A stretch of 64,000 bases of DNA from Sulfurimonas sp. (GCF_023228785.1 NZ_JALOAN010000009.1:8078-72077); one strand, 5' to 3'. Numbered from the stretch's first letter, positions 34,399 through 44,147 are shown. Notes: generated by a model not told the origin, from the sequence alone. A program made the numbers and translations.

Positions 34399-35449
34399 TC
34401 TGATACTCCAATGCACTAAGAAGTGCGGAGGTAGAACTAACCGCCACTTCATCTTCTTCACTTAGATCTGCTTCAACTATATAAGTTTGTGCATCTTCTT
34501 TGAGTATCAAAACACTCAAAGCCTCATATCCTTTTGGGATCTTCTTAAAGATTATAGGCTTGTTTTGCTCATAAACCAAAGCACTTTTTTCAACCGTAAA
34601 TGCGTTTTCTAAGCTCTTTTTTATCTTTGCGAAATAGACTCTATTTAGCATCACATCTTTTGCATCTTCTATAACTGCTCTGATTTTTACAGATTGAGTC
34701 TCTTCATTTGCAATGTTTGAGATCGCAACTATCTTAGCACTCTTGCTCTCAAAGTAGCATCTATCTCCTAGATCTATATTTTTTGCAACAGCGATAGGAA
34801 TGTTTAGCTCCAAATATCTCTTTGAATCTGCATAGATTCTCATCATAGCTCTATTTGATTCTACTTTTTGCCCAACATTTACAGCTATGGCATCTACTAA
34901 ACCATCTTTTGGTGCTAAGATATTTATAAACTCAACAAGCGTGTGAGTCTCTCTAACTCTCTTTAGTAAAGCATCATCAAATCCACTCATAAGAAGTTCA
35001 CTCTCACTAAGTTTTACTCTTAGCTGGGAGTTTAATTTCTCTTTTTTTGAGATAAGTAGAGTTTTTTGTGAGATGATTCCCTCGCTAAATAGTTTCTCAT
35101 CTCTTTGGTAACTCTTTTGTGCATTATCGCTCTCTATAAGAGCATTTATATACTCTTTTTGAAGCTTTAAAAGCTCACTACTTCTTAAAGAAAGAAGCTT
35201 CTGTGATTTTTTTACAGACTCTAATGATTTGACAAAAATATCTATCACAACCGAATCAACTGCTAGTCCAATAGAGATAATATCTTTTGCATCTAAGCTT
35301 ACTTTTGCGTTATATGCACCAAACTCTATAGTTGTTGCTTTTTTTAGTTTTGTGGTTTTGATACCAAGTTCACTCTCTTGCTTTTGGCTCATCTCTATTG
35401 TTGCAAAAAGAGTTAAAAAGCCAAGTGTTAAAAGTGTTAATATTTTCAT
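34391..35449 (-). CDS. RND periplasmic adaptor subunit
   Basis: The 352-aa protein has a signal peptide (MKILTLLTLGFLTLFATIEM), a helical hairpin (~70-150, rich in L, E, K with SLRSSELLKLQKEYINAL), a lipoyl-like strand pair (LAPKDGLVDAIAVNVGQKVE, ~165-185) and beta-barrel domains, as in CusB/CzcB. It links the RND pump to the outer-membrane channel. No metal-binding N-terminal extension is seen. The start overlaps the channel gene by 4 bases. Confidence 0.86.
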   Translation of the reverse strand: MKILTLLTLGFLTLFATIEMSQKQESELGIKTTKLKKATTIEFGAYNAKVSLDAKDIISIGLAVDSVVIDIFVKSLESVKKSQKLLSLRSSELLKLQKEYINALIESDNAQKSYQRDEKLFSEGIISQKTLLISKKEKLNSQLRVKLSESELLMSGFDDALLKRVRETHTLVEFINILAPKDGLVDAIAVNVGQKVESNRAMMRIYADSKRYLELNIPIAVAKNIDLGDRCYFESKSAKIVAISNIANEETQSVKIRAVIEDAKDVMLNRVYFAKIKKSLENAFTVEKSALVYEQNKPIIFKKIPKGYEALSVLILKEDAQTYIVEADLSEEDEVAVSSTSALLSALEYQSE

Positions 35450-36621
35450 AGTTTTTCCCTCATGTCAGCTATTTTATAAAGCTCAAATAGTTCATTGTAG
35501 TACTCTTTTTTAATTTCTTGTAGCTCTAGTGTTATCTTTGAGTATGAACGCGTTGCATCTAAATATTCTAAAACACTACTATGTCCCTCTTTTAGAGACT
35601 TCTTTGCTAGATCTTTTAACTCCAAACTCATTGGCAAGATCTCCTCATCTAAAACAATGAGCTCTTCATAAAGAGTCTTTAGTCTCTGGCTAGATCCTTC
35701 AATTTGGCTCTGAATCTCTCTTATTAATGCATCCTTTTTAGCCACAAGTGAAGCATCCTTATACAGTAACTCAGCTCTTTGTGTTTGGGCTTTTGAGCTT
35801 AAAAAGTCTAAAGGAAGACTCACTCCAAATGTATAACGCTCTGTATCTAGCTCTTTTTCATAAAGCAGCTCGTAGCCGATGGAACTAAAGCTAGAGTTAT
35901 AAACATTGTAAGAAGACTTTGTTGCACTTTGCTCGTAAGAGATCTCTTTTATAAGAGCATGATCTTGGACTTGTTTTAGTTCTATTGTTTTTGTGATTTT
36001 CGCCAAATCATTACACTCTAGATCTGTGATCTCAAGATTATCAATCGCCTCGTTAAGGCTTGATAGATCTGTCATATAAGCTCTTTTGTAAGTTGTAACA
36101 CTTCGCTTTGTAGTTGCTAGATCTAACTTATTAAAGAGTAGCTCTTTTTTTGAGATCTCACCAAGAACGTAGGCTCTTTGTAACTTTAAAAAGCCTTCAT
36201 TTTGTTCATCGTATAGTCTTTGTAATGACTTACTCATATCTTTTGAGATACAAGCTTGATGATATGTTTTTGCTATATCAAGACTCAACATATCAAGGGT
36301 GTGAGACACACCTAGCTCTATGGCTTTAGTCTTTGCATCTACTGTTTTACTTTTATTTGCAAAGGGATGGTTTAGCTCTTGAGAGATGCCAACTGCATAC
36401 TCTTCTCCTTTATCACCAGTCTCATCTGCATGAGATATACTAAGCCCTAAGTATGGTGCATCGTAAGTGTTTAGAAGTTTTGTTTGAGCTATCTCTGATT
36501 TTGATTGCTCTTTTATTGATATTACTCTTTTGCTCATACTTGCAGCTTCTAAGATCTCGCTTAGATTTTGCCCAAAGAGAGCTGTAGATATAAAAAGTGG
36601 TAAAAATAGTTTTATTTTCAT
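35446..36621 (-). CDS. TolC-family outer-membrane efflux protein
   Basis: The 391-aa protein has a signal peptide (MKIKLFLPLFISTALFGQNL) and long amphipathic helices with the TolC-type pattern (AQTKLLNTYDAPYLGLSISH early; EGHSSVLEYLDATRSYSKI in the last helix pair). TolC-family trimers form the outer-membrane channel of RND pumps. It is somewhat shorter than typical CusC. It is translated before the adaptor and pump in the same operon. Confidence 0.86.
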   Translation of the reverse strand: MKIKLFLPLFISTALFGQNLSEILEAASMSKRVISIKEQSKSEIAQTKLLNTYDAPYLGLSISHADETGDKGEEYAVGISQELNHPFANKSKTVDAKTKAIELGVSHTLDMLSLDIAKTYHQACISKDMSKSLQRLYDEQNEGFLKLQRAYVLGEISKKELLFNKLDLATTKRSVTTYKRAYMTDLSSLNEAIDNLEITDLECNDLAKITKTIELKQVQDHALIKEISYEQSATKSSYNVYNSSFSSIGYELLYEKELDTERYTFGVSLPLDFLSSKAQTQRAELLYKDASLVAKKDALIREIQSQIEGSSQRLKTLYEELIVLDEEILPMSLELKDLAKKSLKEGHSSVLEYLDATRSYSKITLELQEIKKEYYNELFELYKIADMREKL

Positions 36622-36660
36622 AGTTTGACCTTTGTTTAAAATTTTGTTTTTAAAAAAAAT

Positions 36661-36960
36661 CTATGAGAGTGGAGGTCTTTGTGGAACTGGATTTACATTT
36701 GAACTTAGGCTGTATGTGATGCTACAAGGTGCTACATCTAAGAGTTTAACATCTTTAGTTGATGCTTCTTCGAGATTAAAAGTAAAGATATTATGGATGG
36801 ATTCATGGATCTTATCTTGCATATCTGCTTTGTCAAAAGCTTTATAGCTAAGCTCATAAATGGCATCTTGATTTACATCTTCTACAACATAATCATGCAC
36901 GACAAAAAAAGCAAATGTTAAAAGCAACAGAGTTAAAACTTTATTTCTAATCTTTTTCAT
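36661..36960 (-). CDS. Small secreted protein leading the efflux operon
   Basis: I do not recognise a family. The 99-aa protein has a signal peptide or anchor (MKKIRNKVLTLLLLTFAFFV), followed by HDYVVEDVNQDAIYELSYKA, an acidic middle with His42-like positions (KIHESIHNIF) and a single Cys (APCSITYS). His, Asp and Cys residues could bind metal. It begins the operon with the TolC, adaptor and pump genes, 39 bases ahead, so it may be a periplasmic metal chaperone; that is inference. Confidence 0.6.
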   Translation of the reverse strand: MKKIRNKVLTLLLLTFAFFVVHDYVVEDVNQDAIYELSYKAFDKADMQDKIHESIHNIFTFNLEEASTKDVKLLDVAPCSITYSLSSNVNPVPQRPPLS

Positions 36961-36972
36961 AATGCATGCATT
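36961..36972. promoter_or_regulatory. Perfect 12-base palindrome at the efflux operon start
   Basis: AATGCATGCATT directly abuts the start codon of the small secreted protein. Its position would suit a repressor, but short AT-rich palindromes are common, so this is weak. Confidence 0.3.
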
Positions 36973-37011
36973 CTACATAAATTTCTATTACAAGAGTGTT
37001 AAGATATAAAA

Positions 37012-38865
37012 CTATATCTCAATCCTAAAACAAGCTCCATCTTCATGGTTATGAACACTCAAACTTCCACCCAAATGCTCTTCTATAATCATCTTTGACA
37101 TGTATAATCCTAGTCCCGTTCCGTTATGTTTATCTTTTGTAGAAAAGTATGGCTCAAAGATCTTCTCTTTTATAGCCTCCTCAACTCCTCCAGCATTATC
37201 ACAAACTTCAACTATGAGTCTCTCTTTTTGACATCTTGTTTTGATGATAATTTTAGGATTTTTTATCTCTTTATCCACCAAAATATCTTTTGCATTTTTG
37301 ATAAGATTTAGCATAACTTGAATAAACTCATTTTTATATATATGAGTCAGATCTCGTCCTTGTGCATCTAGTTCAATCTCTACACCACTAAGTTCTAAGG
37401 ACTTTTGCATTAAAGCCACACTTGTATTTACCACATCGCTAACAAGCACAAACTCTTTTGATTTATCTGGTCTAAAGTAGTTTCTAAAGTCATCTATAGT
37501 TACAGACATAAACTCTAAGATACTATTTGCCTCAACTAACTTATCATCAAGATACTCTTTTGTTAACTCTTTATACTCATAAGCAGAACCGATGTTCATA
37601 AACAAGTATGACATCTGATTTAGTGGTTGTCTCCATTGATGAGCTATCATACTTAACATATCTCCCATTTCTGCCATTTTTGACTGCTGGATTAGCATCT
37701 TATCTTTTTGTCTTTGATCTCTGAGTCCATCAACGACTCTTTGTTCTAGCGATTCATTTAGACTCTCTAATTCATCAGCTCTTACTTGGACTTCATCTTG
37801 ATACTCTAAAAATATACGGTTAATTTTTCTTGAGAGAAGTAACGAAAGAACAACTACAAAGATAACAATAGCCGCTGATGCACTTAGTATAAATTCTAAC
37901 TCATTATCTAATATCTGCTCTAATTGATTTTGTTTTTCTAACTCTTTTTTACTCATCTTAGATGTCTCAAAACCATAAACTAAGTGCCAATCAAGTGGCT
38001 CATAATACTTAGAATAGTAGTAAAAATCATCTAGCGTATCTTTATACCATTTTGGCTCTTTTGAGAGGTTTTTAGATATAAGTTCAAGTGAATTATCTCC
38101 TAAAAATGATGACATTTTTTTAGATATAAATATAGGATCTTTAGATTCATATAAACCCATAAAATCTGCTCTATCCATAGGTATACTCTTAAGCATCTCT
38201 AAAAGTTCAAACTTTAGAGCATCTCTTTGTCTCTCAACATTTATTGATGATCCTATGTAGTAATTATGAATATTTAGGTTTTTAACATAAGTTATATAGC
38301 TTTGGCCTTTTTCATAAAAATCACTCTCTATAAATCCCTCTTGATTTTTTCTAACCTTTTGGATCTCTTCTAATATAACAGCTCTATGATTTGCATCTTC
38401 ATAAGCTATAATATTTTTTTGAGGTAAGTTTAGACTTCTAGAAAGAATATTTTCTCCTGTGAAACTCGTAAGAAAAACTGGGTTTTTGCTTGTATTAAAT
38501 GCCATCTGAGAATCTATTACTCTCTGTTTTATCTCTTTTGTAAATCTTTTACTATTGTACTTCTCATATATATATCTTGCACTATCATAAGCGAGATCTA
38601 CACTCTGTTTTAACTCTATTTTTATGCCATCAACTAAACGGTTGTTCTTATAATCAAAAAGAAGGTTTAACTGATCAACCCAGATCTCACTCTTTGCTTT
38701 TTTAGACTCTATATGCTCAGCTATTGAGATCTCTTTTACCTTTTTAAAGTAGGCATTAACTTTTTCTATATAAAAGGTAGTTATAAAAAAACTAGCCGTT
38801 AAAACTAAGGCTAATGGCACTAGTACTATAAGGTACGAGATTACTCTTTTTTCATTTATTTTCAT
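37012..38865 (-). CDS. Cache-domain sensor histidine kinase
   Basis: The 617-aa protein has a membrane helix at ~10-30, a long periplasmic Cache-type region (~35-325; GQSYITYVKNLNIHNYYIGS is the usual closing strand set), a second helix at ~330-350, a coiled-coil linker, a HisKA domain with the acceptor in MIAHQWRQPLNQMSYLF (~408-424), and an ATPase domain (NLIKNAKDIL, DNAGGVEE, GTGLGLYMSKMIIEEH). HQWRQPLN kinases are abundant in Campylobacterota and usually answer to small organic ligands. It follows rmuC by two bases; no receiver is adjacent. Confidence 0.9.
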   Translation of the reverse strand: MKINEKRVISYLIVLVPLALVLTASFFITTFYIEKVNAYFKKVKEISIAEHIESKKAKSEIWVDQLNLLFDYKNNRLVDGIKIELKQSVDLAYDSARYIYEKYNSKRFTKEIKQRVIDSQMAFNTSKNPVFLTSFTGENILSRSLNLPQKNIIAYEDANHRAVILEEIQKVRKNQEGFIESDFYEKGQSYITYVKNLNIHNYYIGSSINVERQRDALKFELLEMLKSIPMDRADFMGLYESKDPIFISKKMSSFLGDNSLELISKNLSKEPKWYKDTLDDFYYYSKYYEPLDWHLVYGFETSKMSKKELEKQNQLEQILDNELEFILSASAAIVIFVVVLSLLLSRKINRIFLEYQDEVQVRADELESLNESLEQRVVDGLRDQRQKDKMLIQQSKMAEMGDMLSMIAHQWRQPLNQMSYLFMNIGSAYEYKELTKEYLDDKLVEANSILEFMSVTIDDFRNYFRPDKSKEFVLVSDVVNTSVALMQKSLELSGVEIELDAQGRDLTHIYKNEFIQVMLNLIKNAKDILVDKEIKNPKIIIKTRCQKERLIVEVCDNAGGVEEAIKEKIFEPYFSTKDKHNGTGLGLYMSKMIIEEHLGGSLSVHNHEDGACFRIEI

Positions 38866-38867
38866 TT

Positions 38868-40052
38868 TTACTCTTCACTTATTATGCTTAATTCTTTTTT
38901 TGGCTTCAAACCTAACTCTACAAGATTCTCAGCTCGCTTTATGATATTTCCTTTACCACTCTTTAATCTCTTCATAGAGATATCATAAGAGTCTTGAGCT
39001 TTTACTAGATGCTCTTTAACCTTTAGCATCTCATCTACAAACAACACAAGTTTTTCATACATTGCCTCAGCTTCACTCACTATCTTTTGGGCGTGATCTT
39101 CTTGATTTTTAGTCCGCCAAATATGCTCAATGGTTCTAAGTGTCACTAAAAGAGTAGATGGTGAGACTACTAAGATATTACTATCATAAGCTCGCTTAAA
39201 AAACTCTCCATCTCCATCTAAAGCCAAGTGAAAAGCTCCCTCTATTGGCATAAATAAAAGTGTGAAGTCGAGTGTGTTTACACCTTCAAGTGCGTCATAT
39301 TTTTTAGCACTTAACTCTTTTATATGTGTATTTATTGAGCTTAAATGTTCCCTAAGTGCAAGACTTTTTAACTTCTCATCACTCTCTTTTATAAACCTCT
39401 CATAAGCTACAAGAGAGACTTTAGAGTCTATGATAATATCTCTTTTTTGTGGCATATGAATGACTACGTCTGGACGATAACTCCTGCCCTCATCAGATTT
39501 TAGACTCACTTGTGTTTTATACTCTATTCCTTCTCTTAAACCTGATTCTTCTAAGATTCTAGCTAAGATTATTTCACCCCAGTTTCCTTGAGTCTTATTC
39601 TCACCCTTTAGTGCACTTGTAAGATTTAGTGCATCTTGTGAGAGTTGTGCGTTCATCTCTTTTAATCTTACTAACTCATCTTTTAAAAGATGTCTCTCTT
39701 TTGTCTCATAAGTAAACTGCTCTTTTGATTGGTTTGAGAAGTTTGCTATCTGTTCACGAAATGGACGAAGTAACATCTCAAAATGCTCTTTATGAGTATG
39801 ATTAAAGCTCTTTGATTTTGTCTCAAAGATCTCATTTGCTAAGAGTCTAAACTCTTTTGAGAGTTCTTCTTTTGCACTTTGGAGCATCTCTATCTTTTCA
39901 TAATGAGATTTTATATTTTCGTCATACTTGTTATTTAAGATTGCATATCTCATTCTCAAGTCATTTTTAGCTTGAAGAGTTGAGATATAAAGATATAGCA
40001 ATACGACTATTATAACACCACAAATAAGCAACAGGGCTAAATATAGATCCAT
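38868..40052 (-). CDS. rmuC: RmuC-family DNA recombination protein
   Basis: The 394-aa protein has an N-terminal membrane helix (~4-24), a long coiled coil (~28-130) and a nuclease-like RmuC domain with QGNWGEIILARILEESGLREG (~150-170), YRPDVVIHMP (~185) and IIIDSKVSLVAYERF (~198-212). RmuC limits inversions between short inverted repeats in E. coli. That is of some interest in a genome as rich in palindromes as this one. A TATAAT box on the minus strand at 40081-40086 precedes it. Confidence 0.92.
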   Translation of the reverse strand: MDLYLALLLICGVIIVVLLYLYISTLQAKNDLRMRYAILNNKYDENIKSHYEKIEMLQSAKEELSKEFRLLANEIFETKSKSFNHTHKEHFEMLLRPFREQIANFSNQSKEQFTYETKERHLLKDELVRLKEMNAQLSQDALNLTSALKGENKTQGNWGEIILARILEESGLREGIEYKTQVSLKSDEGRSYRPDVVIHMPQKRDIIIDSKVSLVAYERFIKESDEKLKSLALREHLSSINTHIKELSAKKYDALEGVNTLDFTLLFMPIEGAFHLALDGDGEFFKRAYDSNILVVSPSTLLVTLRTIEHIWRTKNQEDHAQKIVSEAEAMYEKLVLFVDEMLKVKEHLVKAQDSYDISMKRLKSGKGNIIKRAENLVELGLKPKKELSIISEE

Positions 40053-40080
40053 CTTAAAATCCTAAATTTCAATTGAGTAA

Positions 40081-40086
40081 ATTATA
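40081..40086 (-). promoter_or_regulatory. -10 promoter element for rmuC-kinase operon
   Basis: TATAAT on the minus strand, 29 bases before the rmuC start, at the usual distance seen for other genes of this window. Confidence 0.5.
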
Positions 40087-40152
40087 CAGTATTTGTATTT
40101 GTATTGTCTCATTACAAGGCAAAATGTCATTTTTTATGCTAAAATCATTTTT

Positions 40153-42336
40153 ATGATCAAATGGCATGAAGGTCTAAGTCTTGGCGTAAAATCCATTGAT
40201 GATGACCATAAACAACTCCTAAATATTATCAACAGACTCTCAGATGCTATAAGAGATGGCAATGCTCAAGAGATTATAGATAAGACCTTTCAAGACCTAG
40301 AGAAGTATGTTATAGAGCATTTTCACAGAGAAGAGCTTCTACTAGCAAAATGTAACTGCTTACATATAAAAGAACATATCGCTCAACATAGAGAGTTTGC
40401 TAAAAAAGTCCCTGAATTAAAAGCTAAACTAGCCAATGCAAAAAACAGTGCTATGGCACAAGAAGTAAGCTACTTTCTAACAGACTGGCTTTTTAACCAC
40501 ATCATAGAAGAAGATATCCCAACTATTGGTCTTTTTGAAAAATGTGGACTTACAGAACAAAAAAAGAATAAAAAAAAGAATTTTATTTCACAAATAACAA
40601 AAAAAACTATAGAAAATTTTAGCTTTACAAAGAGAATCTTTCTCTCAGCCATCATTCCTCTACTTGGAATGCTACTTTTTGGGACTATTATACTTTTTAA
40701 CAACCTTACAACATATATAAATATGAAAAAAACATCTTCTATCACGAAAATAGTATCAAATGTAGACAGAGTTGTTCACGATATGCAGATAGAAAGAGGT
40801 TTAAGTAGTGGGGATATCACTTGTATAGATGGTAAATTTAAAGACTCTCTAAAAGAACAAAGACATACTCTTGATATCTCAGCAAAAAAATTTTTAGAAG
40901 AAGTTAATTTAGCAAGTATCAAGCGTATTGACGTGATACAGCCATATATAAAAACATTCCAGATGGATCATTCATCACTAAAAGAGCTTAGAGATAAGAT
41001 AGATGCAAAAACCATTACTCAAGCCGAGGCGATAAAGTCTTATACAAAAATTATAAAAAACATACTAAATATCACTCCAAAAATAGCCTTTTTAAACTAC
41101 GATAGAGAGATCTCTTCTAACATTACTACTCTCTCTTCCTTACAACATCTAAAAGAATCTTTAGGAAAACAAAGAGCTTATGCAACAATGCTTATAGAAA
41201 ACAAAGATGGTTTACTTGAAGAATTTATAGACTTTGCAACCCTAGAAGGAACTCAAGAGGCTTTTTTTGAAACATTTAAACAGAGTGCATCTAAGTCACA
41301 AAAAAATGCTTACAATTCTATAATGATTTCAGATATAGCAAAAAAAGTAGATGAATATAAAGAGAGTATTTATTTAAGAAAATTTGACTCTCTTAACTCA
41401 CAAGTCTGGTTTGATTCCATGACAGATCTGATAGATGAGATAAAAATTTTTGAAGATAGCCTTCTGTTTAAAATAGACTCTTTAGTAGATGCGAGCATAG
41501 ACGATTCTGTAATTCATCTTCTTTTATGGTTATCTTTTGCTACGACAATCTTAATAGTTACACTCTCTATGCTATACACTTTTAGAACAAGTACAAAATA
41601 CCAGATCCATCAACTCACAGATGCCATGAAAGATTTAGCTAAAGGAGGAAGATCCCTTAGACTCTCTCCTATAAATATAAACAGAGATGAGTTGGCTTTT
41701 ATGTACGATGCATATGAGACAACTAGGCAAAAACTTCTAAAAGGCGATATATACACCCAACTATATCTAAGCAAAAAAGAGTTAGAGATCCAAACTCATC
41801 AAAAACAAAATGTTGAGCTTCAAGAGATGGCGTATATAGATCCACTTACAGGAGCGATAAATCGTCGTAAATTTGATGAATTATCCCAAGAAGAGCTTGA
41901 GCGTTCAAATCGATACAAGAGTGAGTTGAGTTTTTTGATGTTAGACATAGATCATTTTAAGAACATAAACGATACCTATGGACATGACGCTGGAGATGAA
42001 GTTCTTAAACACTTCTCCGCTATATGCCTAAAGATGGCAAGAAGCTTAGATATCGTTGCTAGAGTTGGCGGTGAAGAGTTTGTAGTAATGTTAAGAGAGA
42101 CTGATTCAAAGGGTGCTTTTATATTTGCTGAGAGATTTCGCCAAGAGATCTTTGATTCTGAATTAAATATTGATGGAAATATTATAAAATATAGCGTAAG
42201 TATAGGAATATCATCAAGAAAAGAAGATGACAAAGATGTACGCTCAATCCTCCAAAGAGCAGACAAAGCACTCTATGAGGCTAAAAATGCTGGAAGAAAC
42301 CGCAGTGTTGTCTACTCCAATGCTGCAAAAAATTAA
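40153..42336 (+). CDS. Hemerythrin-NIT-GGDEF diguanylate cyclase
   Basis: Starting at MIKWHEGLSLGV, the 727-aa protein has an N-terminal bacteriohemerythrin domain (~1-130) with the di-iron ligands visible (WHEGL, DDDHKQL, HFHREELLL, HIKEHIAQH, FNHIIEED). It then has a membrane helix (~160-185), an external region resembling the nitrate/nitrite-sensing NIT domain (DMQIERGLSSGDI, SLGKQRAYATML), a second helix (~455-475), a HAMP linker and a GGDEF domain (GGEEF, preceded by LDIDHFKNINDTYGHDAGD). It should make c-di-GMP under dual control of O2 and another signal. ATG 40093 upstream adds a hydrophobic stretch without family match, so 40153 is preferred. Confidence 0.88.
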   Translation: MIKWHEGLSLGVKSIDDDHKQLLNIINRLSDAIRDGNAQEIIDKTFQDLEKYVIEHFHREELLLAKCNCLHIKEHIAQHREFAKKVPELKAKLANAKNSAMAQEVSYFLTDWLFNHIIEEDIPTIGLFEKCGLTEQKKNKKKNFISQITKKTIENFSFTKRIFLSAIIPLLGMLLFGTIILFNNLTTYINMKKTSSITKIVSNVDRVVHDMQIERGLSSGDITCIDGKFKDSLKEQRHTLDISAKKFLEEVNLASIKRIDVIQPYIKTFQMDHSSLKELRDKIDAKTITQAEAIKSYTKIIKNILNITPKIAFLNYDREISSNITTLSSLQHLKESLGKQRAYATMLIENKDGLLEEFIDFATLEGTQEAFFETFKQSASKSQKNAYNSIMISDIAKKVDEYKESIYLRKFDSLNSQVWFDSMTDLIDEIKIFEDSLLFKIDSLVDASIDDSVIHLLLWLSFATTILIVTLSMLYTFRTSTKYQIHQLTDAMKDLAKGGRSLRLSPININRDELAFMYDAYETTRQKLLKGDIYTQLYLSKKELEIQTHQKQNVELQEMAYIDPLTGAINRRKFDELSQEELERSNRYKSELSFLMLDIDHFKNINDTYGHDAGDEVLKHFSAICLKMARSLDIVARVGGEEFVVMLRETDSKGAFIFAERFRQEIFDSELNIDGNIIKYSVSIGISSRKEDDKDVRSILQRADKALYEAKNAGRNRSVVYSNAAKN

Positions 42337-42437
42337 TTTTTCGAGAGATTCAAAATATTTTTAGACCTTTTTACACAATACAAGCTTAAACTATCAAACA
42401 TCTAATCAACTTCAAGCTAAATTTTGTTTAACTTGGA

Positions 42438-42443
42438 TATAAT
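42438..42443 (+). promoter_or_regulatory. -10 promoter element for the helicase gene
   Basis: TATAAT in TTGGATATAATCCGCC lies 75 bases before ATG 42518. The leader of about 65 bases holds a G-rich GTTTAAGGGGAAGG segment; long leaders often mark cold- or growth-regulated helicase genes. Confidence 0.5.
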
Positions 42444-42517
42444 CCGCCAAATAGTTTAAGGGGAAGGTGCTTTGCGTTTGGCAAAATTGTATCATCTCCT
42501 TAATTACAAGGATAATG

Positions 42518-44056
42518 ATGCAAGAACATGCACAAACAGAACTAAACGTACCCGCAAAGGAGAACCTAATCACATTTGATGACTTAGGTTTAAACAAAGA
42601 CATACTTAGAAGCGTAAAAGAAGCTGGTTTTACAGTACCAAGCCCTATCCAAGTCGCAGCAATCCCATTTATACTACAAGGTCGCGACATTGTTGGTCAA
42701 GCTCACACTGGAACAGGTAAAACTGCAGCCTTTGGACTTCCTGCACTAAACAACATAGATCCAAAAGCTGGAGTTGAGATACTAGTTATCACTCCAACAA
42801 GAGAACTTGCTACTCAAGTAAGTGATGAACTTTTCAAATACGGTAGAACAATAAATGCTAAAACTGTTACAGTTTATGGCGGAAGCTCATATAAACGTCA
42901 AATTGACCTAATAGAGAGAGGTGCAAGCGTAGTTGTTGCTACTCCAGGACGTCTCTTAGACATACTCAAGAAAAACCTAGTAAAAGATTTTACACCTAGC
43001 ATAGTTGTTTTAGATGAAGCAGATGAGATGCTAGATATGGGATTTTTAGATGACATCAATGAGATATTCTCTTATCTTCCAACAAATCGTCAAACTCTAC
43101 TATTCTCAGCAACAATGCCAAAGCCTATAAAGCTTCTAGCTCAGAGAATTCTAGACAACCCTGAGTTTATCTCTATCACTCAAGGTGAAACTACAAACAC
43201 AGATATAGAACAACTTTATTATGTTATAGAAGAGTCTGAGAGAGATGATGCGATCATCCGTCTTATGGATTCAGAAGAGACTACAAAGTCAGTTGTATTT
43301 TGTAGAACAAAGAGCGAAGTTGATAGACTATCAAATGTTCTCTCAAACGCTGGTTACCTAGCAAATGGACTTCATGGAGATATGGAGCAACGTCAACGTG
43401 AGACTGTTATCAAGGGTTTTAAATCAAACTCTGTAAAAGTTCTAGTGGCAACCGATGTAGCTGCTCGTGGTATCCATGTTAACAACATCTCTCATGTTTT
43501 TAACTACCATATTCCTTTTGATCCAGAGTCTTATGTTCACCGTATTGGTAGAACTGGTCGTGCTGGAACTAAGGGTAAAGCTATCACACTTCTAACTCCA
43601 CTAGAGTTTAAAGAGCTTCAACGCATCAAGCAAAAAGTTGGAACTTCAATGGCACATGCATATGTACCAAGTAAAACTGACTTAAGAAGCACTACTATTG
43701 ACAATCTTGTTAAAAAAGTAGAAGATCATAAGATCTACGATGAAGCACATAAAGTTCTAGACAAACTTAGAGAAGATATAGATGAAGAGCAAATGGCTTA
43801 TAAACTTATCTCTATGCTACTAGATCAACAAGATATTAAGGGACCAAACAGCATTGGTATCCCAGCTGATAAAATGGAAGCAATTCTTGCAAGAGCTTCT
43901 CAAAGAAATGACTCAAGAGGAAAAGGTGGTCGCTCAAGAGGCGGATCATTCCGTTCTAACAGCAGTCGTCCTGCAGGTCAATCAGATAGAAACCGTTCAG
44001 GTGGATATCGTGGTACTGCAAGTCGTGACAAAAACCGTTCAAGCAGAGCGAGATAA
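42518..44056 (+). CDS. DEAD-box ATP-dependent RNA helicase (CsdA/DeaD-like)
   Basis: The 512-aa protein has all core motifs: Q-motif (FTVPSPIQVAAIP), I (AHTGTGKTAAF), Ia (PTRELA), II (VLDEADEML), III (SATMP), V (ATDVAARGIH) and VI (HRIGRTGRAG). The tail (~465-512) is rich in R, G and S, with RGG-like repeats, as in DeaD-type helicases that remodel ribosomes and mRNA. ATG 42518 is favoured because AAGGA is 5 bases upstream; ATG at 42515 or 42467 are alternatives. The stop codon is followed at once by the repeat block. Confidence 0.94.
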   Translation: MQEHAQTELNVPAKENLITFDDLGLNKDILRSVKEAGFTVPSPIQVAAIPFILQGRDIVGQAHTGTGKTAAFGLPALNNIDPKAGVEILVITPTRELATQVSDELFKYGRTINAKTVTVYGGSSYKRQIDLIERGASVVVATPGRLLDILKKNLVKDFTPSIVVLDEADEMLDMGFLDDINEIFSYLPTNRQTLLFSATMPKPIKLLAQRILDNPEFISITQGETTNTDIEQLYYVIEESERDDAIIRLMDSEETTKSVVFCRTKSEVDRLSNVLSNAGYLANGLHGDMEQRQRETVIKGFKSNSVKVLVATDVAARGIHVNNISHVFNYHIPFDPESYVHRIGRTGRAGTKGKAITLLTPLEFKELQRIKQKVGTSMAHAYVPSKTDLRSTTIDNLVKKVEDHKIYDEAHKVLDKLREDIDEEQMAYKLISMLLDQQDIKGPNSIGIPADKMEAILARASQRNDSRGKGGRSRGGSFRSNSSRPAGQSDRNRSGGYRGTASRDKNRSSRAR

Positions 44057-44132
44057 ACTCCCAACTCGTCGTCCTAAACTCCCAACCCGTCACCCTGAAC
44101 TTGATTCAGGGTCTCTTGAGGTTTTAAAAACA
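44056..44132 (+). repeat. 21-bp direct repeats and TCAAG-loop palindrome after the helicase gene
   Basis: Two 21-bp units starting CTCCCAAC (about 44058 and 44079) lead into a palindrome with arms ACCCTGAA/TTCAGGGT around the CTTGA loop (about 44092-44112) and then CTCTTGAGG-TTTTAAAAAC. The same composite, in the same order, stands after nusA; the stem differs by a compensating A:T to G:C pair. Confidence 0.75.
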
Positions 44133-44147
44133 TAATGAGATTGCGGG

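Noticed and set aside
34399..34461. Upstream ATG for the RND pump gene
   Set aside because: It would add 21 residues overlapping the adaptor gene; GTG 34398 gives the typical N-terminus and is preceded by GGAG.
36632..36847. Plus-strand frame of 71 codons
   Set aside because: It is antisense to the secreted small protein, whose signal peptide and operon position make it the better call.
43854..44135. 93-codon plus-strand frame at the end of the helicase gene
   Set aside because: It is a shifted reading of the arginine/glycine-rich helicase tail that runs on into the repeat block.
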